NCBI GenBank assembly: GCA_965178635.1
Contig: CBCXVT010000025.1
Coordinates: 1-19,748 of the forward strand
From: GCA-2733415 sp965178635
Lineage (GTDB): Bacteria; Bacteroidota; Bacteroidia; Flavobacteriales; Flavobacteriaceae
Direction: 5' to 3'
DNA: 19,748 bases
Part shown: positions 1 to 7,715 of the stretch, piece after piece
Layout: the number at the start of each line of letters is the position of its first letter
Numbering within the stretch: the stretch's first letter is position 1
Position numbers and translations under genes: made by a program
Notes under the pieces: generated by a model
What the model saw: the letters and a program-made list of their open reading frames with translations, nothing else
Told to the model about the DNA's origin: nothing
Database searches by the model: none

Positions 1-847
1 TGCTACTTTTTTTAGTTGAGTACTCTTTTGCTATTTCTAAGTATTCATTTATAGTAACTTTCACAGGTATTGATGAGAATTTTAAAAATTCACAAATAGC
101 CATCTGCATTAGAATAGAATCAATAGAAGCAATTCTATCTGCATCCCATTTTGGAGTTTTCTTATCAATATAGTTTTTTAACTCTTCATTATTTAATATT
201 GTTTTTGATAGTAATTCTTTACCGAATTTCTGATCGTCTTCGTCTTTAAATAACTTCGTTAACTTTAAAGGTGTACCAACCGTAAGCTTCTTTAATTCCT
301 TTAAAATTATTGTGTTTACGTGTGGTAAATCATCTGTCCAACTGATGCATGTATCTTCATAATATGAATACAACTTGTCATTCGGAGCTATGATTCGTTT
401 AAAAATATTCAGCACTAACTCTTTATCTTTATCAAAAGAGCTGTCTTCTTTCTGATATGCAACATAAAAGTCTGAAGCTAATATTTCATCTAAAAACAAA
501 GCAGCATATTCATCATCTAACTCCCAGTTTTCTAAACCTTTTTCATCAATAAGTAAAGCTAACTCTTGACTAGAAGTAATGTGATTTAAAAACACATTAT
601 TTTCTAACCTATGTATGTTTTGTTTTTTATTTTCTTTTAAGAAACTCTTTTGAGTTGTTTTGTTAAGTTTTCTTGCTTTTTGAAGAATTACAATAAACAA
701 TTGGTATTGTAATAAATACAAGTCATACATGCTAGAAGAGCTGTCATTTAACTTTTTATACGCTAGATTTAAATCATCATTTTTTGTAAGCGCCATTTCA
801 AAAATGGTTTGCATTACTTTTGTACGAATGTGTCTTCTGTTTAACAT
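1..847 (-). CDS. nusB: Transcription antitermination factor NusB, 3' end cut by window edge
   Basis: NusB binds boxA RNA with NusE (ribosomal protein S10) and supports antitermination, mainly of rRNA operons. The frame opens with ATG at 847 (MLNRRHIRTKVMQTIFE) and stays open for 282 codons to position 1, so the C-terminus is missing. The N-terminal RRHIRTKVMQ segment and the C-terminal DADRIASIDSILMQMAICEF and PVKVTINEYLEIAKEYS segments are the conserved NusB helices. It is the long flavobacterial form of roughly 300 residues, with an acidic and lysine-rich middle (about residues 60-190), against about 140 residues in E. coli NusB. By comparison with the family about 25-30 residues are lost beyond the edge. 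It lies 82 nt downstream of the amino-acid dehydrogenase gene. A -7-like box at 902-909 suggests its own promoter. Confidence 0.93.
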   Translation of the reverse strand, partial: MLNRRHIRTKVMQTIFEMALTKNDDLNLAYKKLNDSSSSMYDLYLLQYQLFIVILQKARKLNKTTQKSFLKENKKQNIHRLENNVFLNHITSSQELALLIDEKGLENWELDDEYAALFLDEILASDFYVAYQKEDSSFDKDKELVLNIFKRIIAPNDKLYSYYEDTCISWTDDLPHVNTIILKELKKLTVGTPLKLTKLFKDEDDQKFGKELLSKTILNNEELKNYIDKKTPKWDADRIASIDSILMQMAICEFLKFSSIPVKVTINEYLEIAKEYSTKKSS

Positions 848-870
848 GAATAAGAACTTTTATAGAGTAA

Positions 871-901
871 CAAAGCGAAAGGATTAATTCCTTTCGCTTT
901 G
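871..901 (-). terminator. Perfect 13-bp hairpin between the Leu dehydrogenase gene and nusB
   Basis: CAAAGCGAAAGGA (871-883) pairs with TCCTTTCGCTTTG (889-901) around a 5-nt loop. It sits 28 nt past the dehydrogenase stop codon, so it probably ends that transcript. The tract after the stem on the minus strand (TTACTCTATAAAAG) is not a good U-run, so efficiency is uncertain. The stem abuts the -7-like box for nusB at 902-909. Confidence 0.6.
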
Positions 902-909
902 CAAAAATA
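902..909 (-). promoter_or_regulatory. Candidate -7 box for nusB
   Basis: The minus strand reads TATTTTTG, an exact match to the Bacteroidota -7 consensus TAnnTTTG, 54 nt upstream of the nusB ATG. No clear -33 TTG lies at the right distance. In such AT-rich sequence a lone -7 match can be chance. Confidence 0.35.
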
Positions 910-929
910 ACTTTTATTTTAAAGAAATA

Positions 930-2033
930 CTACTTCTGATTTTCTTTTTTTCTTGCGTCAATTTTATTTTGAGCAATAGTTAATGATGCGCTATGAGTGG
1001 TTACACCGTTTGCAGCAGCATTGTTAATAATTTCTAATGTAGTATTGTAAATATTCTCTGTTTGACGCATTATTTCCGTTTTACCGTAACCTTCTAATTC
1101 TGCGTATACATTGATAATACCACCTGCATTAATTACGAAATCTGGAGCGTAAACAATTCCTTTTTCTGATAATATTTTTCCATGAACAACTTCGTTTGCT
1201 AACTGATTGTTTGCAGCTCCTGCAATAATATCAACTTTTAATTGGTTAATAGTATCATCATTTACTGTAGCTCCTAAAGCACATGGTGCATAAATATCAG
1301 CTTCTAAACCATAAATATTGTTACCTGTATAAATTTCAGCACCGTATTTAGAACTTACTTCTGCTAAACGCGCTTCGTTAATGTCTGTAATGATAACTTT
1401 TGCTCCTTCGTTTGTTAAATGCTCAACTAAAGACTCACCAACATGTCCAATTCCTTGAACAATCACTTTTTTGTCTTCTAAAACATCAGAACCATACTTG
1501 TATTTCGCTGCAGCTTTCATTCCCATAAAAACTCCGTAAGCAGTAATTGGAGATGGGTTACCTGCTCCTCCTCTACTTTCAGAAATCCCCGTTACATATG
1601 GAGTTACATCACGTACCAAATCCATATCTGAAGTTTCCATACCAATATCTTCAGCAGTAATATATTTACCACTTAAAGAATGTACAAACTTCCCAAAACG
1701 TTGCATTAATTCTGGCGTTTTTTGAGTTTTAGCATCACCGATAATTACGGCTTTACCACCTCCTAAATTTAAACCAGCAACAGCAGATTTAAACGTCATA
1801 CCTCTTGATAAACGCAACACATCATTAAGTGCTTCCCACTCATTGTTGTATTGCCACATTCTTGTACCTCCTAATGCTGGACCTAAAACCGTATTATGAA
1901 TTCCAATTATTGCTTTTAAACCAGTATCTTTGTCATTGCAAAAAACAATTTGCTCATGATCATCGAATGATAACTGTCCGAAAACAGGATCTACCTTAGG
2001 TAAATCTTTAACGTTTATTACTTCTGAAGTCAT
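930..2033 (-). CDS. Leucine/phenylalanine/valine dehydrogenase (Glu/Leu/Phe/Val dehydrogenase family)
   Basis: This is an NAD-dependent oxidative deaminase that interconverts branched-chain or aromatic amino acids and their 2-oxo acids plus ammonia in the cytosol. Its 367 residues match the usual length of Bacillus leucine dehydrogenase. The glycine-rich catalytic segment LNLGGGKAVIIGD carries the catalytic Lys94, and Lys82 (GMTFKSAVAG) is the substrate-carboxylate lysine. TAEDIGM (Asp129) follows, and the Rossmann fold starts at VIVQGIGHVGESL (GxGxxG at 194-199). The start is ATG at 2033, 56 nt below a good -33/-7 promoter (2089-2120). Substrate preference among Leu, Val and Phe cannot be read from sequence. 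It is divergent from the ABC exporter gene and followed by nusB. Confidence 0.93.
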   Translation of the reverse strand: MTSEVINVKDLPKVDPVFGQLSFDDHEQIVFCNDKDTGLKAIIGIHNTVLGPALGGTRMWQYNNEWEALNDVLRLSRGMTFKSAVAGLNLGGGKAVIIGDAKTQKTPELMQRFGKFVHSLSGKYITAEDIGMETSDMDLVRDVTPYVTGISESRGGAGNPSPITAYGVFMGMKAAAKYKYGSDVLEDKKVIVQGIGHVGESLVEHLTNEGAKVIITDINEARLAEVSSKYGAEIYTGNNIYGLEADIYAPCALGATVNDDTINQLKVDIIAGAANNQLANEVVHGKILSEKGIVYAPDFVINAGGIINVYAELEGYGKTEIMRQTENIYNTTLEIINNAAANGVTTHSASLTIAQNKIDARKKENQK

Positions 2034-2088
2034 TGTTTGTATATTGTTATATTATAAAATAAATTATAAATCTCTCAATTTAAGAGTG

Positions 2089-2120
2089 CAAAAGTAATTG
2101 ATTATTCATTTTCACGCAAA
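2089..2120 (-). promoter_or_regulatory. Bacteroidota-type promoter of the Leu dehydrogenase gene
   Basis: On the minus strand TTTG (2117-2120) lies 20 nt upstream of TACTTTTG (2089-2096), fitting the -33 TTTG / -7 TAnnTTTG pattern. Transcription would start near 2082, giving a leader of about 50 nt. Confidence 0.65.
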
Positions 2121-2134
2121 AAATTAATCTTAAA

Positions 2135-2164
2135 TTGACTATTATTAAATCTAAAATAGATTTT
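2135..2164 (+). promoter_or_regulatory. Weak candidate promoter of the ABC exporter gene
   Basis: TTG (2135-2137) and TAGATTTT (2157-2164, one mismatch to TAnnTTTG) are 19 nt apart. The implied start site falls only a few bases before the ATG at 2176. The -7 element overlaps an inverted repeat, AAATCTA / TAGATTT, around 2147-2163. Confidence 0.3.
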
Positions 2165-2175
2165 AGAAATTTTAA

Positions 2176-3933
2176 ATGAAGGAACTACAACAGCTAAACC
2201 AGTACTTTTTAAAATATAAATTCAGGATGATTGTCGGTATCATCATCACTATAATTTCTAAAGTATTTATAGTATTTACACCTCGTTTTACTGGTAATGC
2301 CATTGAATTAATTGAAACCTATATATCTGATAAGAATGCCTCATTTGACGTTTTTAAAGATGAATTACTCTACTACATTCTATTAATTTTAGGTGTGAGT
2401 GTTGTTGCAGCTTTTTTTACTTTTTTAATGCGACAATTATTAATTGTAATGTCTCGCTTGATAGAATTCGATTTAAAAAACAATGTTTTCAAACAATATG
2501 AATTGCTATCACAGAACTTCTATAAGCAAAACAGAACTGGTGATTTAATGAATAGAATTAGTGAAGATGTTAGCCGCGTACGCATGTATTTTGGACCTGC
2601 TATTATGTATAGCATCAACACATTTACACTATTTGCTATTTTAATACCGATGATGATTAACACTGCTCCAAAATTAGCGTTATACACCTTATTACCATTG
2701 CCAATATTATCAGTTGCTATTTATAAACTGAGTAAAGAAATTCACTTTAGAAGCACTGTTGTTCAGGAGTATCTCTCAAAGTTAACCATCTTCACTCAAG
2801 AAGCATTCTCTGGTATAGCGGTTATAAAAGCATACGGGATTTCAGAAAACTCTACAACCAAGTTTGAATTACTTTCTGAAGAAAGCAAACAGAAAAACAT
2901 GGACCTAGTAAAAGTTCAAGCCTGGTTTTTCCCATTTATGATTTTACTAATTGGCTTAAGTAATGTTTTAGTTATTTACATAGGTGGTATGCAATACATT
3001 AACGGCACTATTAAAAGTATTGGAACCTTAATTGAATTTCTACTATACGTCAACATGCTAACTTGGCCAGTTGCTACTGTTGGTTGGGTGACATCAATAA
3101 TTCAACAAGCAGAAGCTTCTCAAAAAAGAATTAATGAATTTTTAGATATCGTTCCAGAAATTAAAAATGAAAATTCTAATGTCTATGAATTTGATACCGA
3201 CATCGAATTTAAAAATGTCACTTTTACGTATCCTGACACCAACATTACTGCACTTAAAAACATGTCGTTTAAAATCAGTGCAGGTCATTCCTTTGCAATT
3301 ATTGGGCAAACTGGCTCTGGTAAATCAACCATATTAAATCTCATTACACGTTTGCATGATGTTACAGAAGGTGAAATTCTTATTGGTGGTAAAAATGTTA
3401 AAGACCATAATTTAACGCTCTTAAGAAATCATATAGGCGTTGTACCACAAGATCCTTTTTTATTTTCAGACACTATTGCAAACAATATAAAGTTCGGAAA
3501 ATCTGACGCAACTAAAGATGAAGTTATCGCGGCTGCAAAAAATGCAGATGTACACGATAACATCATTCAGTTTAAAAATAAATATCAAACTGTTTTAGGT
3601 GAACGTGGTATCACCTTATCAGGTGGGCAAAAACAACGTGTATCTATAGCGAGAGCTATTATAAATTCTCCAGATATTTTATTATTTGATGATTGTTTAT
3701 CGGCCGTTGATACAGAAACCGAAGAGAACATTTTAAATAACCTAAAAACAGTCTCTAAGGCAAAAACTACAATTATTGTGAGTCATCGAATCTCTTCAGT
3801 AAAAAATGCAGAAACGATATTAGTGCTTGATGATGGCGCTATAATTCAAAAAGGAACTCATAATCAGTTGATAAGTACTCCAGGCTATTATAAAGAGCTA
3901 CACCAAAAACAATTATCTGAAAAAGAACAGTAA
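2176..3933 (+). CDS. ABC exporter half-transporter (TMD-NBD fusion, MdlA/MdlB/MsbA type)
   Basis: This is an inner-membrane ATP-driven exporter subunit that must dimerise. Residues about 15-310 form the six-helix type I exporter domain, with hydrophobic stretches near 17-36, 64-92, 140-185 and 250-310. Residues about 340-585 are the ATPase: Walker A GQTGSGKST (377-385, Lys383), Q-loop GVVPQDPFLFSD, signature LSGGQ (481-485), Walker B ILLFDD ending at Asp505-Asp506, D-loop SAVD and H-loop His537. The residue after the Walker B aspartate, usually the catalytic Glu, is Asp506; the DDxLSAVD form resembles the degenerate subunit of heterodimeric exporters such as MdlA. No partner gene is adjacent. 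Substrate unknown. The start is ATG at 2176, 142 nt from the divergent dehydrogenase gene. Confidence 0.92.
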   Translation: MKELQQLNQYFLKYKFRMIVGIIITIISKVFIVFTPRFTGNAIELIETYISDKNASFDVFKDELLYYILLILGVSVVAAFFTFLMRQLLIVMSRLIEFDLKNNVFKQYELLSQNFYKQNRTGDLMNRISEDVSRVRMYFGPAIMYSINTFTLFAILIPMMINTAPKLALYTLLPLPILSVAIYKLSKEIHFRSTVVQEYLSKLTIFTQEAFSGIAVIKAYGISENSTTKFELLSEESKQKNMDLVKVQAWFFPFMILLIGLSNVLVIYIGGMQYINGTIKSIGTLIEFLLYVNMLTWPVATVGWVTSIIQQAEASQKRINEFLDIVPEIKNENSNVYEFDTDIEFKNVTFTYPDTNITALKNMSFKISAGHSFAIIGQTGSGKSTILNLITRLHDVTEGEILIGGKNVKDHNLTLLRNHIGVVPQDPFLFSDTIANNIKFGKSDATKDEVIAAAKNADVHDNIIQFKNKYQTVLGERGITLSGGQKQRVSIARAIINSPDILLFDDCLSAVDTETEENILNNLKTVSKAKTTIIVSHRISSVKNAETILVLDDGAIIQKGTHNQLISTPGYYKELHQKQLSEKEQ

Positions 3934-3939
3934 AAAAAA

Positions 3940-3970
3940 TTGTTTGTAAACTTTTTTTTTATGATTTTTG
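3940..3970 (+). promoter_or_regulatory. Candidate promoter of the PUR/DUF3276 gene
   Basis: TTGTTTG (3940-3946) lies 16-20 nt upstream of GATTTTTG (3963-3970), one mismatch to TAnnTTTG. A GAAGGA stretch 3 nt before the ATG at 4006 is one of the few Shine-Dalgarno-like sequences in this window. Confidence 0.4.
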
Positions 3971-4005
3971 GAAAGCAATAAAACTAATATTATTACGAAG
4001 GACTT

Positions 4006-4383
4006 ATGAGCGATAAAGAATATTTAGAGAAAGAAGAGATTTTTTCAAAGGTATTAAGAGCAGGACGAAGAACTTATTTTTTTGATGTAAGATCAACCAA
4101 AGCTGGAGATTATTATCTTACAATTACAGAAAGTAAAAAGTTTACTAATGACGACGGTTCGTTCCATTATAAGAAGCATAAAATTTATTTATACAAAGAA
4201 GATTTTGTAGCCTTTACTGATATTATGAAAGAAATGACATCATATGTTATTGATGAAAAAGGAGAAGAAGTCATCTCTGAACGTCACCAAAAAGATTACA
4301 AAAAAGAATACGAAACTGAAGGAGCTGTAGCTGAACCAGCATCAAACGGAAGTTTTACAGATATCAGTTTTGACGATATCTAA
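4006..4383 (+). CDS. PUR-family (PUR-alpha-like, DUF3276) DNA/RNA-binding protein
   Basis: This 125-residue protein is of the DUF3276/PUR type common in Bacteroidota and related to Borrelia BpuR, a PUR-fold nucleic-acid-binding protein. The diagnostic part is residues 10-85: EIFSKVLRAGRRTYFFDVR, then GDYYLTITESKK, then HKIYLYKEDFVAFTDIM, the beta-beta-beta-beta-alpha layout of a single PUR repeat. The remaining tail is charged and probably disordered. A single repeat implies dimerisation to build the usual PUR platform. It follows the ABC exporter gene by 72 nt with a possible promoter of its own, so co-transcription is not assured. A strong hairpin terminator follows at 4413. Its nucleic-acid target is unknown. 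Confidence 0.88.
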   Translation: MSDKEYLEKEEIFSKVLRAGRRTYFFDVRSTKAGDYYLTITESKKFTNDDGSFHYKKHKIYLYKEDFVAFTDIMKEMTSYVIDEKGEEVISERHQKDYKKEYETEGAVAEPASNGSFTDISFDDI

Positions 4384-4412
4384 ACCAATATAACCAACCA
4401 CAAACCAAAATT

Positions 4413-4441
4413 AACTCAATCAGAAATGATTGAGTTTTTTT
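4413..4441. terminator. Bidirectional intrinsic terminator between convergent genes
   Basis: AACTCAATCA (4413-4422) pairs with TGATTGAGTT (4427-4436) around a GAAA tetraloop and is followed by a T-run on the plus strand. On the minus strand AATTTTGG follows, so it can also serve the csaA-like gene, which ends at 4440. Confidence 0.85.
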
Positions 4442-4772
4442 ATGCTAAACGCAAACCGTTAGCAACTTTTCTATCTGGATTAATCAATACTACATCTTTC
4501 CCTTCTCCTACTAATCCTAACACCAAACATTCACTCATCATTGTAGCTATTTGTTTTTTAGGAAAATTAACTACCGCTAAAATTTGTTTACCTAGCAACT
4601 CTTCTGCCTCATATAAACTAGTGAGTTGTGCCGAACTTTTAAGAACACCTATTTCCCCAAAATCTATCTCTAATTGATACGATGGATTTCGTGCAGCTCT
4701 AAATAATGATGCATTAAGAACAGTACCAACTCTTACATCTACTTTTTCAAAATCATCCCAAGAAATCTCCAT
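4440..4772 (-). CDS. csaA: CsaA-like tRNA-binding domain protein
   Basis: This 110-residue protein is a stand-alone tRNA-binding (TRBD/EMAP II-like OB) domain of the CsaA family, whose B. subtilis member binds tRNA and was described as having export-related chaperone activity. The family's features are present: DDFEKVDVRVGTV near the N-terminus, YQLEIDFGEIG, the strongly conserved KSSAQLTSLY, AVVNFPKKQIA, and SECLVLGL before the closing VVLINPD and VANGLRL. The length equals that of stand-alone CsaA, so nothing is missing. Only 37 nt separate its ATG at 4772 from the divergent thioredoxin-like gene, so the two promoters must overlap. The symbol rests on family resemblance; the function in this lineage is untested. 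Confidence 0.88.
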   Translation of the reverse strand: MEISWDDFEKVDVRVGTVLNASLFRAARNPSYQLEIDFGEIGVLKSSAQLTSLYEAEELLGKQILAVVNFPKKQIATMMSECLVLGLVGEGKDVVLINPDRKVANGLRLA

Positions 4773-4809
4773 AATTTATATACCTTTATTTTTATAAATA
4801 TACTTAATC

Positions 4810-5367
4810 ATGGCAAGAACACCATCAAACATGTTAGCTTTAAATACTGAAGCACCAGATTTCACTTTACTTGATACTAAAAGTAACACCAAATTATCTA
4901 TAAATTCACTTAAAGGCGACAAAGCAACAGTTATTATGTTCATTTGCAACCATTGCCCGTTTGTGATACATGTGAATCCTGAACTGGTAAAGTTAGCAAA
5001 TGACTACCAATCTAAAAATGTTAATTTTATTGCTATAAGCAGTAATGATGTTGTTAATTATCCGCAAGACGGACCAGATAAAATGCAACAACATGCCAAC
5101 GAGAACAATTATCCTTTCACTTATTTATACGATGAAACTCAAGAGGTCGCAAAAGCTTATAACGCCGCTTGTACTCCTGATTTTTATGTATTTGATGAAC
5201 ATTTAAAACTTGCTTACCGTGGACAATTAGACGATTCTAGACCAGGAAACGACATACCGTTGACTGGAAGAGATATGAGACATGCATTAGATTGTATACT
5301 GTCAAATACACCAAATACTCAAGAACAAAAACCGAGTATTGGTTGTAATATCAAATGGAAAAATTAA
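4810..5367 (+). CDS. Thioredoxin-fold (AhpC/TSA-like) redoxin family protein
   Basis: This 185-residue cytosolic-looking protein has no signal peptide. It has a peroxiredoxin/TlpA-like thioredoxin fold: APDFTLLD at the start, a CNHC active site (Cys46, Cys49) in the position of thioredoxin CxxC, and a cis-proline in CTPDFYVF (Pro123) immediately preceded by a third cysteine, Cys121. The YRGQLDDSRPGN and LTGRDMRHALDCIL segments are characteristic of a widespread but biochemically undefined thioredoxin-family clade. CNHCPF differs from the WCGPC of classical thioredoxin, so the redox potential and partner are likely different. The ATG at 4810 is the only sensible start. A bidirectional terminator follows at 5375. 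Thiol reductase or oxidase is likely; the substrate is unknown. Confidence 0.85.
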   Translation: MARTPSNMLALNTEAPDFTLLDTKSNTKLSINSLKGDKATVIMFICNHCPFVIHVNPELVKLANDYQSKNVNFIAISSNDVVNYPQDGPDKMQQHANENNYPFTYLYDETQEVAKAYNAACTPDFYVFDEHLKLAYRGQLDDSRPGNDIPLTGRDMRHALDCILSNTPNTQEQKPSIGCNIKWKN

Positions 5368-5374
5368 TCCTAAC

Positions 5375-5408
5375 AAAAAGAGTCGTGTAATTGTCCACGA
5401 CTCTTTTT
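5375..5408. terminator. Strong bidirectional terminator (13-bp stem)
   Basis: AAAAAGAGTCGTG (5375-5387) pairs with CACGACTCTTTTT (5396-5408) around an 8-nt loop. The A/T ends give a U-tract in both directions, ending both the thioredoxin-like gene (plus) and trhO (minus). Confidence 0.9.
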
Positions 5409-5425
5409 ATTTAATACTTCTTATA

Positions 5426-6457
5426 TTATTTCTTGAATTTCAGAATCTCTGAGCGTCCTTTTTTAAATATCTTATTACTATTGTGAGTCCCTTTTCGCAA
5501 TTCTTTTTGCTCTTCATAAGGCAATGCTGCAATTGTTTTACAGTCTTCAGAACAACAGGTATTCATTTTTTCTGAACATGATGGACATTGAATAAATAAT
5601 AAATGACATGCTTGGTTATCGCAATTTACATGAATATCTGACGGTTCACCACATTGATGACAATTGGAAACAACATCATCTGTAATACGTTCTGCACGTC
5701 TGTGATCAAACACAAAGTTTTTACCGATAAATTTATTCTCTACACCCTCAGCTTTTACCTGACGTGTATATTCTATAATTCCACCTTCTAATTGATATAC
5801 GTTTTTAAAGCCTTTATGCTTGTAATAGGCACTTGCTTTTTCACAACGGATACCACCAGTACAATACATCAATAAATTTTTATCGTCTTTATGATCTTTT
5901 AAATCCTCTTCAATAATATCTAGAGAATCTCTAAACGTATCAACATCTGGAGTTACAGCGCCTTGAAAATGCCCTATTTCACTTTCATAATGATTACGCA
6001 TATCAACACAAACTGTATTCGGATCTGCTAACATGTCATTAAAATCTTGAGCGTTTAAATGCACCCCTTTATTCGTGACATCAAACGTATCGTCATTTAA
6101 ACCATCTGCTACAATTTTCTCTCTAACTTTTACTTTAAGTTTTAAGAACGACTTATTATCTTGCTCTACGGCAACATTTAAACGAATATCTTTTAAAAAT
6201 GAAATGGCGTCTAATTGTGCTTTCAGCTCTAAAAAACGTTCTGCTGGCACAGACATTTGTGCATTGATACCTTCGTTAGACACATAAGTTCTACCAAGAA
6301 CTTCTAAAGCGTCCCATTCTAAAAACAATTTATCTCTAAATAATTGTGGATTTTCTATCTTGAAGTATTGATAGAACGAAATTGTCAAGCGGTCTTTACC
6401 GGCTTCATCAATTAATTGCGCGCGTTCAGCAGCGCTTAATTTATTGTACAGTTGCAT
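5426..6457 (-). CDS. trhO: tRNA uridine(34) hydroxylase TrhO (rhodanese-fold, YceA family)
   Basis: TrhO hydroxylates the wobble uridine 34 of certain tRNAs to 5-hydroxyuridine, the first step to mo5U/cmo5U. The 343 residues match E. coli TrhO (about 350). Residues 23-115 are the N-terminal acylphosphatase-like domain (SFYQYFKI, YVSNEGINAQMS). The rhodanese domain follows at about 135-235 with the family signature MYCTGGIRCEKASAYY, containing the essential Cys199 plus Cys205, and LEGGIIEY. Beyond it, residues 266-306 hold nine cysteines (CHQC, CDNQAC, CPSC, CCSEDC), a likely metal-binding tail. The start is ATG at 6457, with TATATTTG 35 nt upstream. The gene is monocistronic, between a terminator and the divergent corA gene. 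Confidence 0.93.
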   Translation of the reverse strand: MQLYNKLSAAERAQLIDEAGKDRLTISFYQYFKIENPQLFRDKLFLEWDALEVLGRTYVSNEGINAQMSVPAERFLELKAQLDAISFLKDIRLNVAVEQDNKSFLKLKVKVREKIVADGLNDDTFDVTNKGVHLNAQDFNDMLADPNTVCVDMRNHYESEIGHFQGAVTPDVDTFRDSLDIIEEDLKDHKDDKNLLMYCTGGIRCEKASAYYKHKGFKNVYQLEGGIIEYTRQVKAEGVENKFIGKNFVFDHRRAERITDDVVSNCHQCGEPSDIHVNCDNQACHLLFIQCPSCSEKMNTCCSEDCKTIAALPYEEQKELRKGTHNSNKIFKKGRSEILKFKK

Positions 6458-6491
6458 GCTATACTAATTTTTTAAGGTTACTAATGAATTG

Positions 6492-6499
6492 CAAATATA
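6492..6499 (-). promoter_or_regulatory. Candidate -7 box for trhO
   Basis: The minus strand reads TATATTTG, an exact TAnnTTTG match 34 nt upstream of the trhO ATG. No -33 TTG lies at 17-20 nt. Confidence 0.45.
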
Positions 6500-6643
6500 T
6501 TGCTTTTTTGCAACACAGCTAATCATACTAAGATTTATCTACTAAAAAGAGATTATAAATTATACCGATGCCATAACTCATTAAAAAAATAGTGCTTATA
6601 TTTATTAGATAATACTTACTTAAAAGTATTCATTAATTTTTTC

Positions 6644-7702
6644 ATGGCTAGAAAACGTAAAAAAACAGGATTAGCACCAGGAACGATAGTGTTCACTGGT
6701 GATAAAAAAGTAGACAATATTCAAGTTCACTATCTAAATTATAATGAACATAATTTAGAAGAACAAGTGTATGAAAGTCATGAGACAATTTCGTTCAAAA
6801 AACCATCAGATACCGTTGTTGATTGGTATGATGTGCGTGGAATGCATGATATAAATTTAATTGAACACATTGGTAAATCATGCACAATACATCCGTTAGT
6901 TCAGGAAGCTATTGCAGATGTAAATCAACGTCCAAAATTTGAAGAATATAATAATGGTAATTTTATTGCTTTAAGAGCCTTGCATTTTGATAAGGAAACT
7001 GTAAAATTAGAATCTGAGCAAATCACACTATACTTTAGAAAAGGCTTAGTATTAACCTTTCAAGAACGTGAAACCGATTTATTTAGTGACGTTAGAAAGC
7101 GTATAAAAAGTGGTAGACGAAAAATTAGAACCTGTGGTGCAGACTATTTATCCTACGCTCTACTTGATGTTGTAGTAGATCATTATTACGTAGTATTAGA
7201 TGATGTAGAATCCGTTATTGAAGATTTAGAAGATAACCTTATTAATGGCCATCAAGACATTGAAAACAAAACAAAAATTCACGAATTAAAAAAAGAGTTG
7301 GTGCAAATACGAAAGTCTATAGCGCCTTTAAGAGAAGCCATCAGTAGGTTTTCAAAATCAGAAAGCGCGCTGATTGAAAATGACACCTATGCCTTTTTAA
7401 GAGATTTATATGATCATACCATACAAATTATGGATATGGTAGAATCTTACAGAGACATGCTTAACGGGCTACAAGACTTATTTATTACTGAAGTCAGTTT
7501 TAAAATGAACAAAGTCATGCAACTCCTTACTATTGTGTCTACTATTTTTATTCCTCTTACCTTTTTAGCTGGTATTTACGGTATGAATTTTACCAATATG
7601 CCAGAATTACATTGGAAATACGGCTATTTTATACTTATGGGAACTATGCTGTTTTTAGCAGTAATGTTAATTCTGTTTTTCAGACGTAAGAAGTGGCTGT
7701 AG
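6644..7702 (+). CDS. corA: CorA-family magnesium/cobalt channel
   Basis: CorA forms a homopentameric inner-membrane Mg2+ channel. The 352 residues contain a large cytosolic N-terminal domain (about 1-285), including LYFRKGLVLTFQER, the acidic helix VVLDDVESVIEDLEDNL and the long stalk helix with KIHELKKELVQIRKSIAPLREAI. TM1 runs about 290-311, directly followed by the selectivity motif Gly313-Met314-Asn315 (YGMNF), then an extracellular loop, TM2 about 325-345 and the basic end RRKKWL. The acidic pore-loop residues seen in many CorA proteins are represented here by PELHWKYGY. The start is ATG at 6644; the upstream 30 nt contains a small inverted repeat, AATACTT/AAGTATT (6611-6630). It converges with a lipoprotein gene only 13 nt away. 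Confidence 0.92.
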   Translation: MARKRKKTGLAPGTIVFTGDKKVDNIQVHYLNYNEHNLEEQVYESHETISFKKPSDTVVDWYDVRGMHDINLIEHIGKSCTIHPLVQEAIADVNQRPKFEEYNNGNFIALRALHFDKETVKLESEQITLYFRKGLVLTFQERETDLFSDVRKRIKSGRRKIRTCGADYLSYALLDVVVDHYYVVLDDVESVIEDLEDNLINGHQDIENKTKIHELKKELVQIRKSIAPLREAISRFSKSESALIENDTYAFLRDLYDHTIQIMDMVESYRDMLNGLQDLFITEVSFKMNKVMQLLTIVSTIFIPLTFLAGIYGMNFTNMPELHWKYGYFILMGTMLFLAVMLILFFRRKKWL

Positions 7703-7715
7703 TCAACTAATATAA

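Noticed and set aside
3932..3960. A/T-run with GTTTGTAAAC after the ABC exporter as a terminator
   Set aside because: The stem can form only about 3 GC-poor pairs with a usable loop; it more likely belongs to the next gene's -33 region.
4426..4677. Plus-strand open frame opposite the csaA-like gene
   Set aside because: It begins inside the terminator hairpin and is antisense to a gene with clear family motifs.
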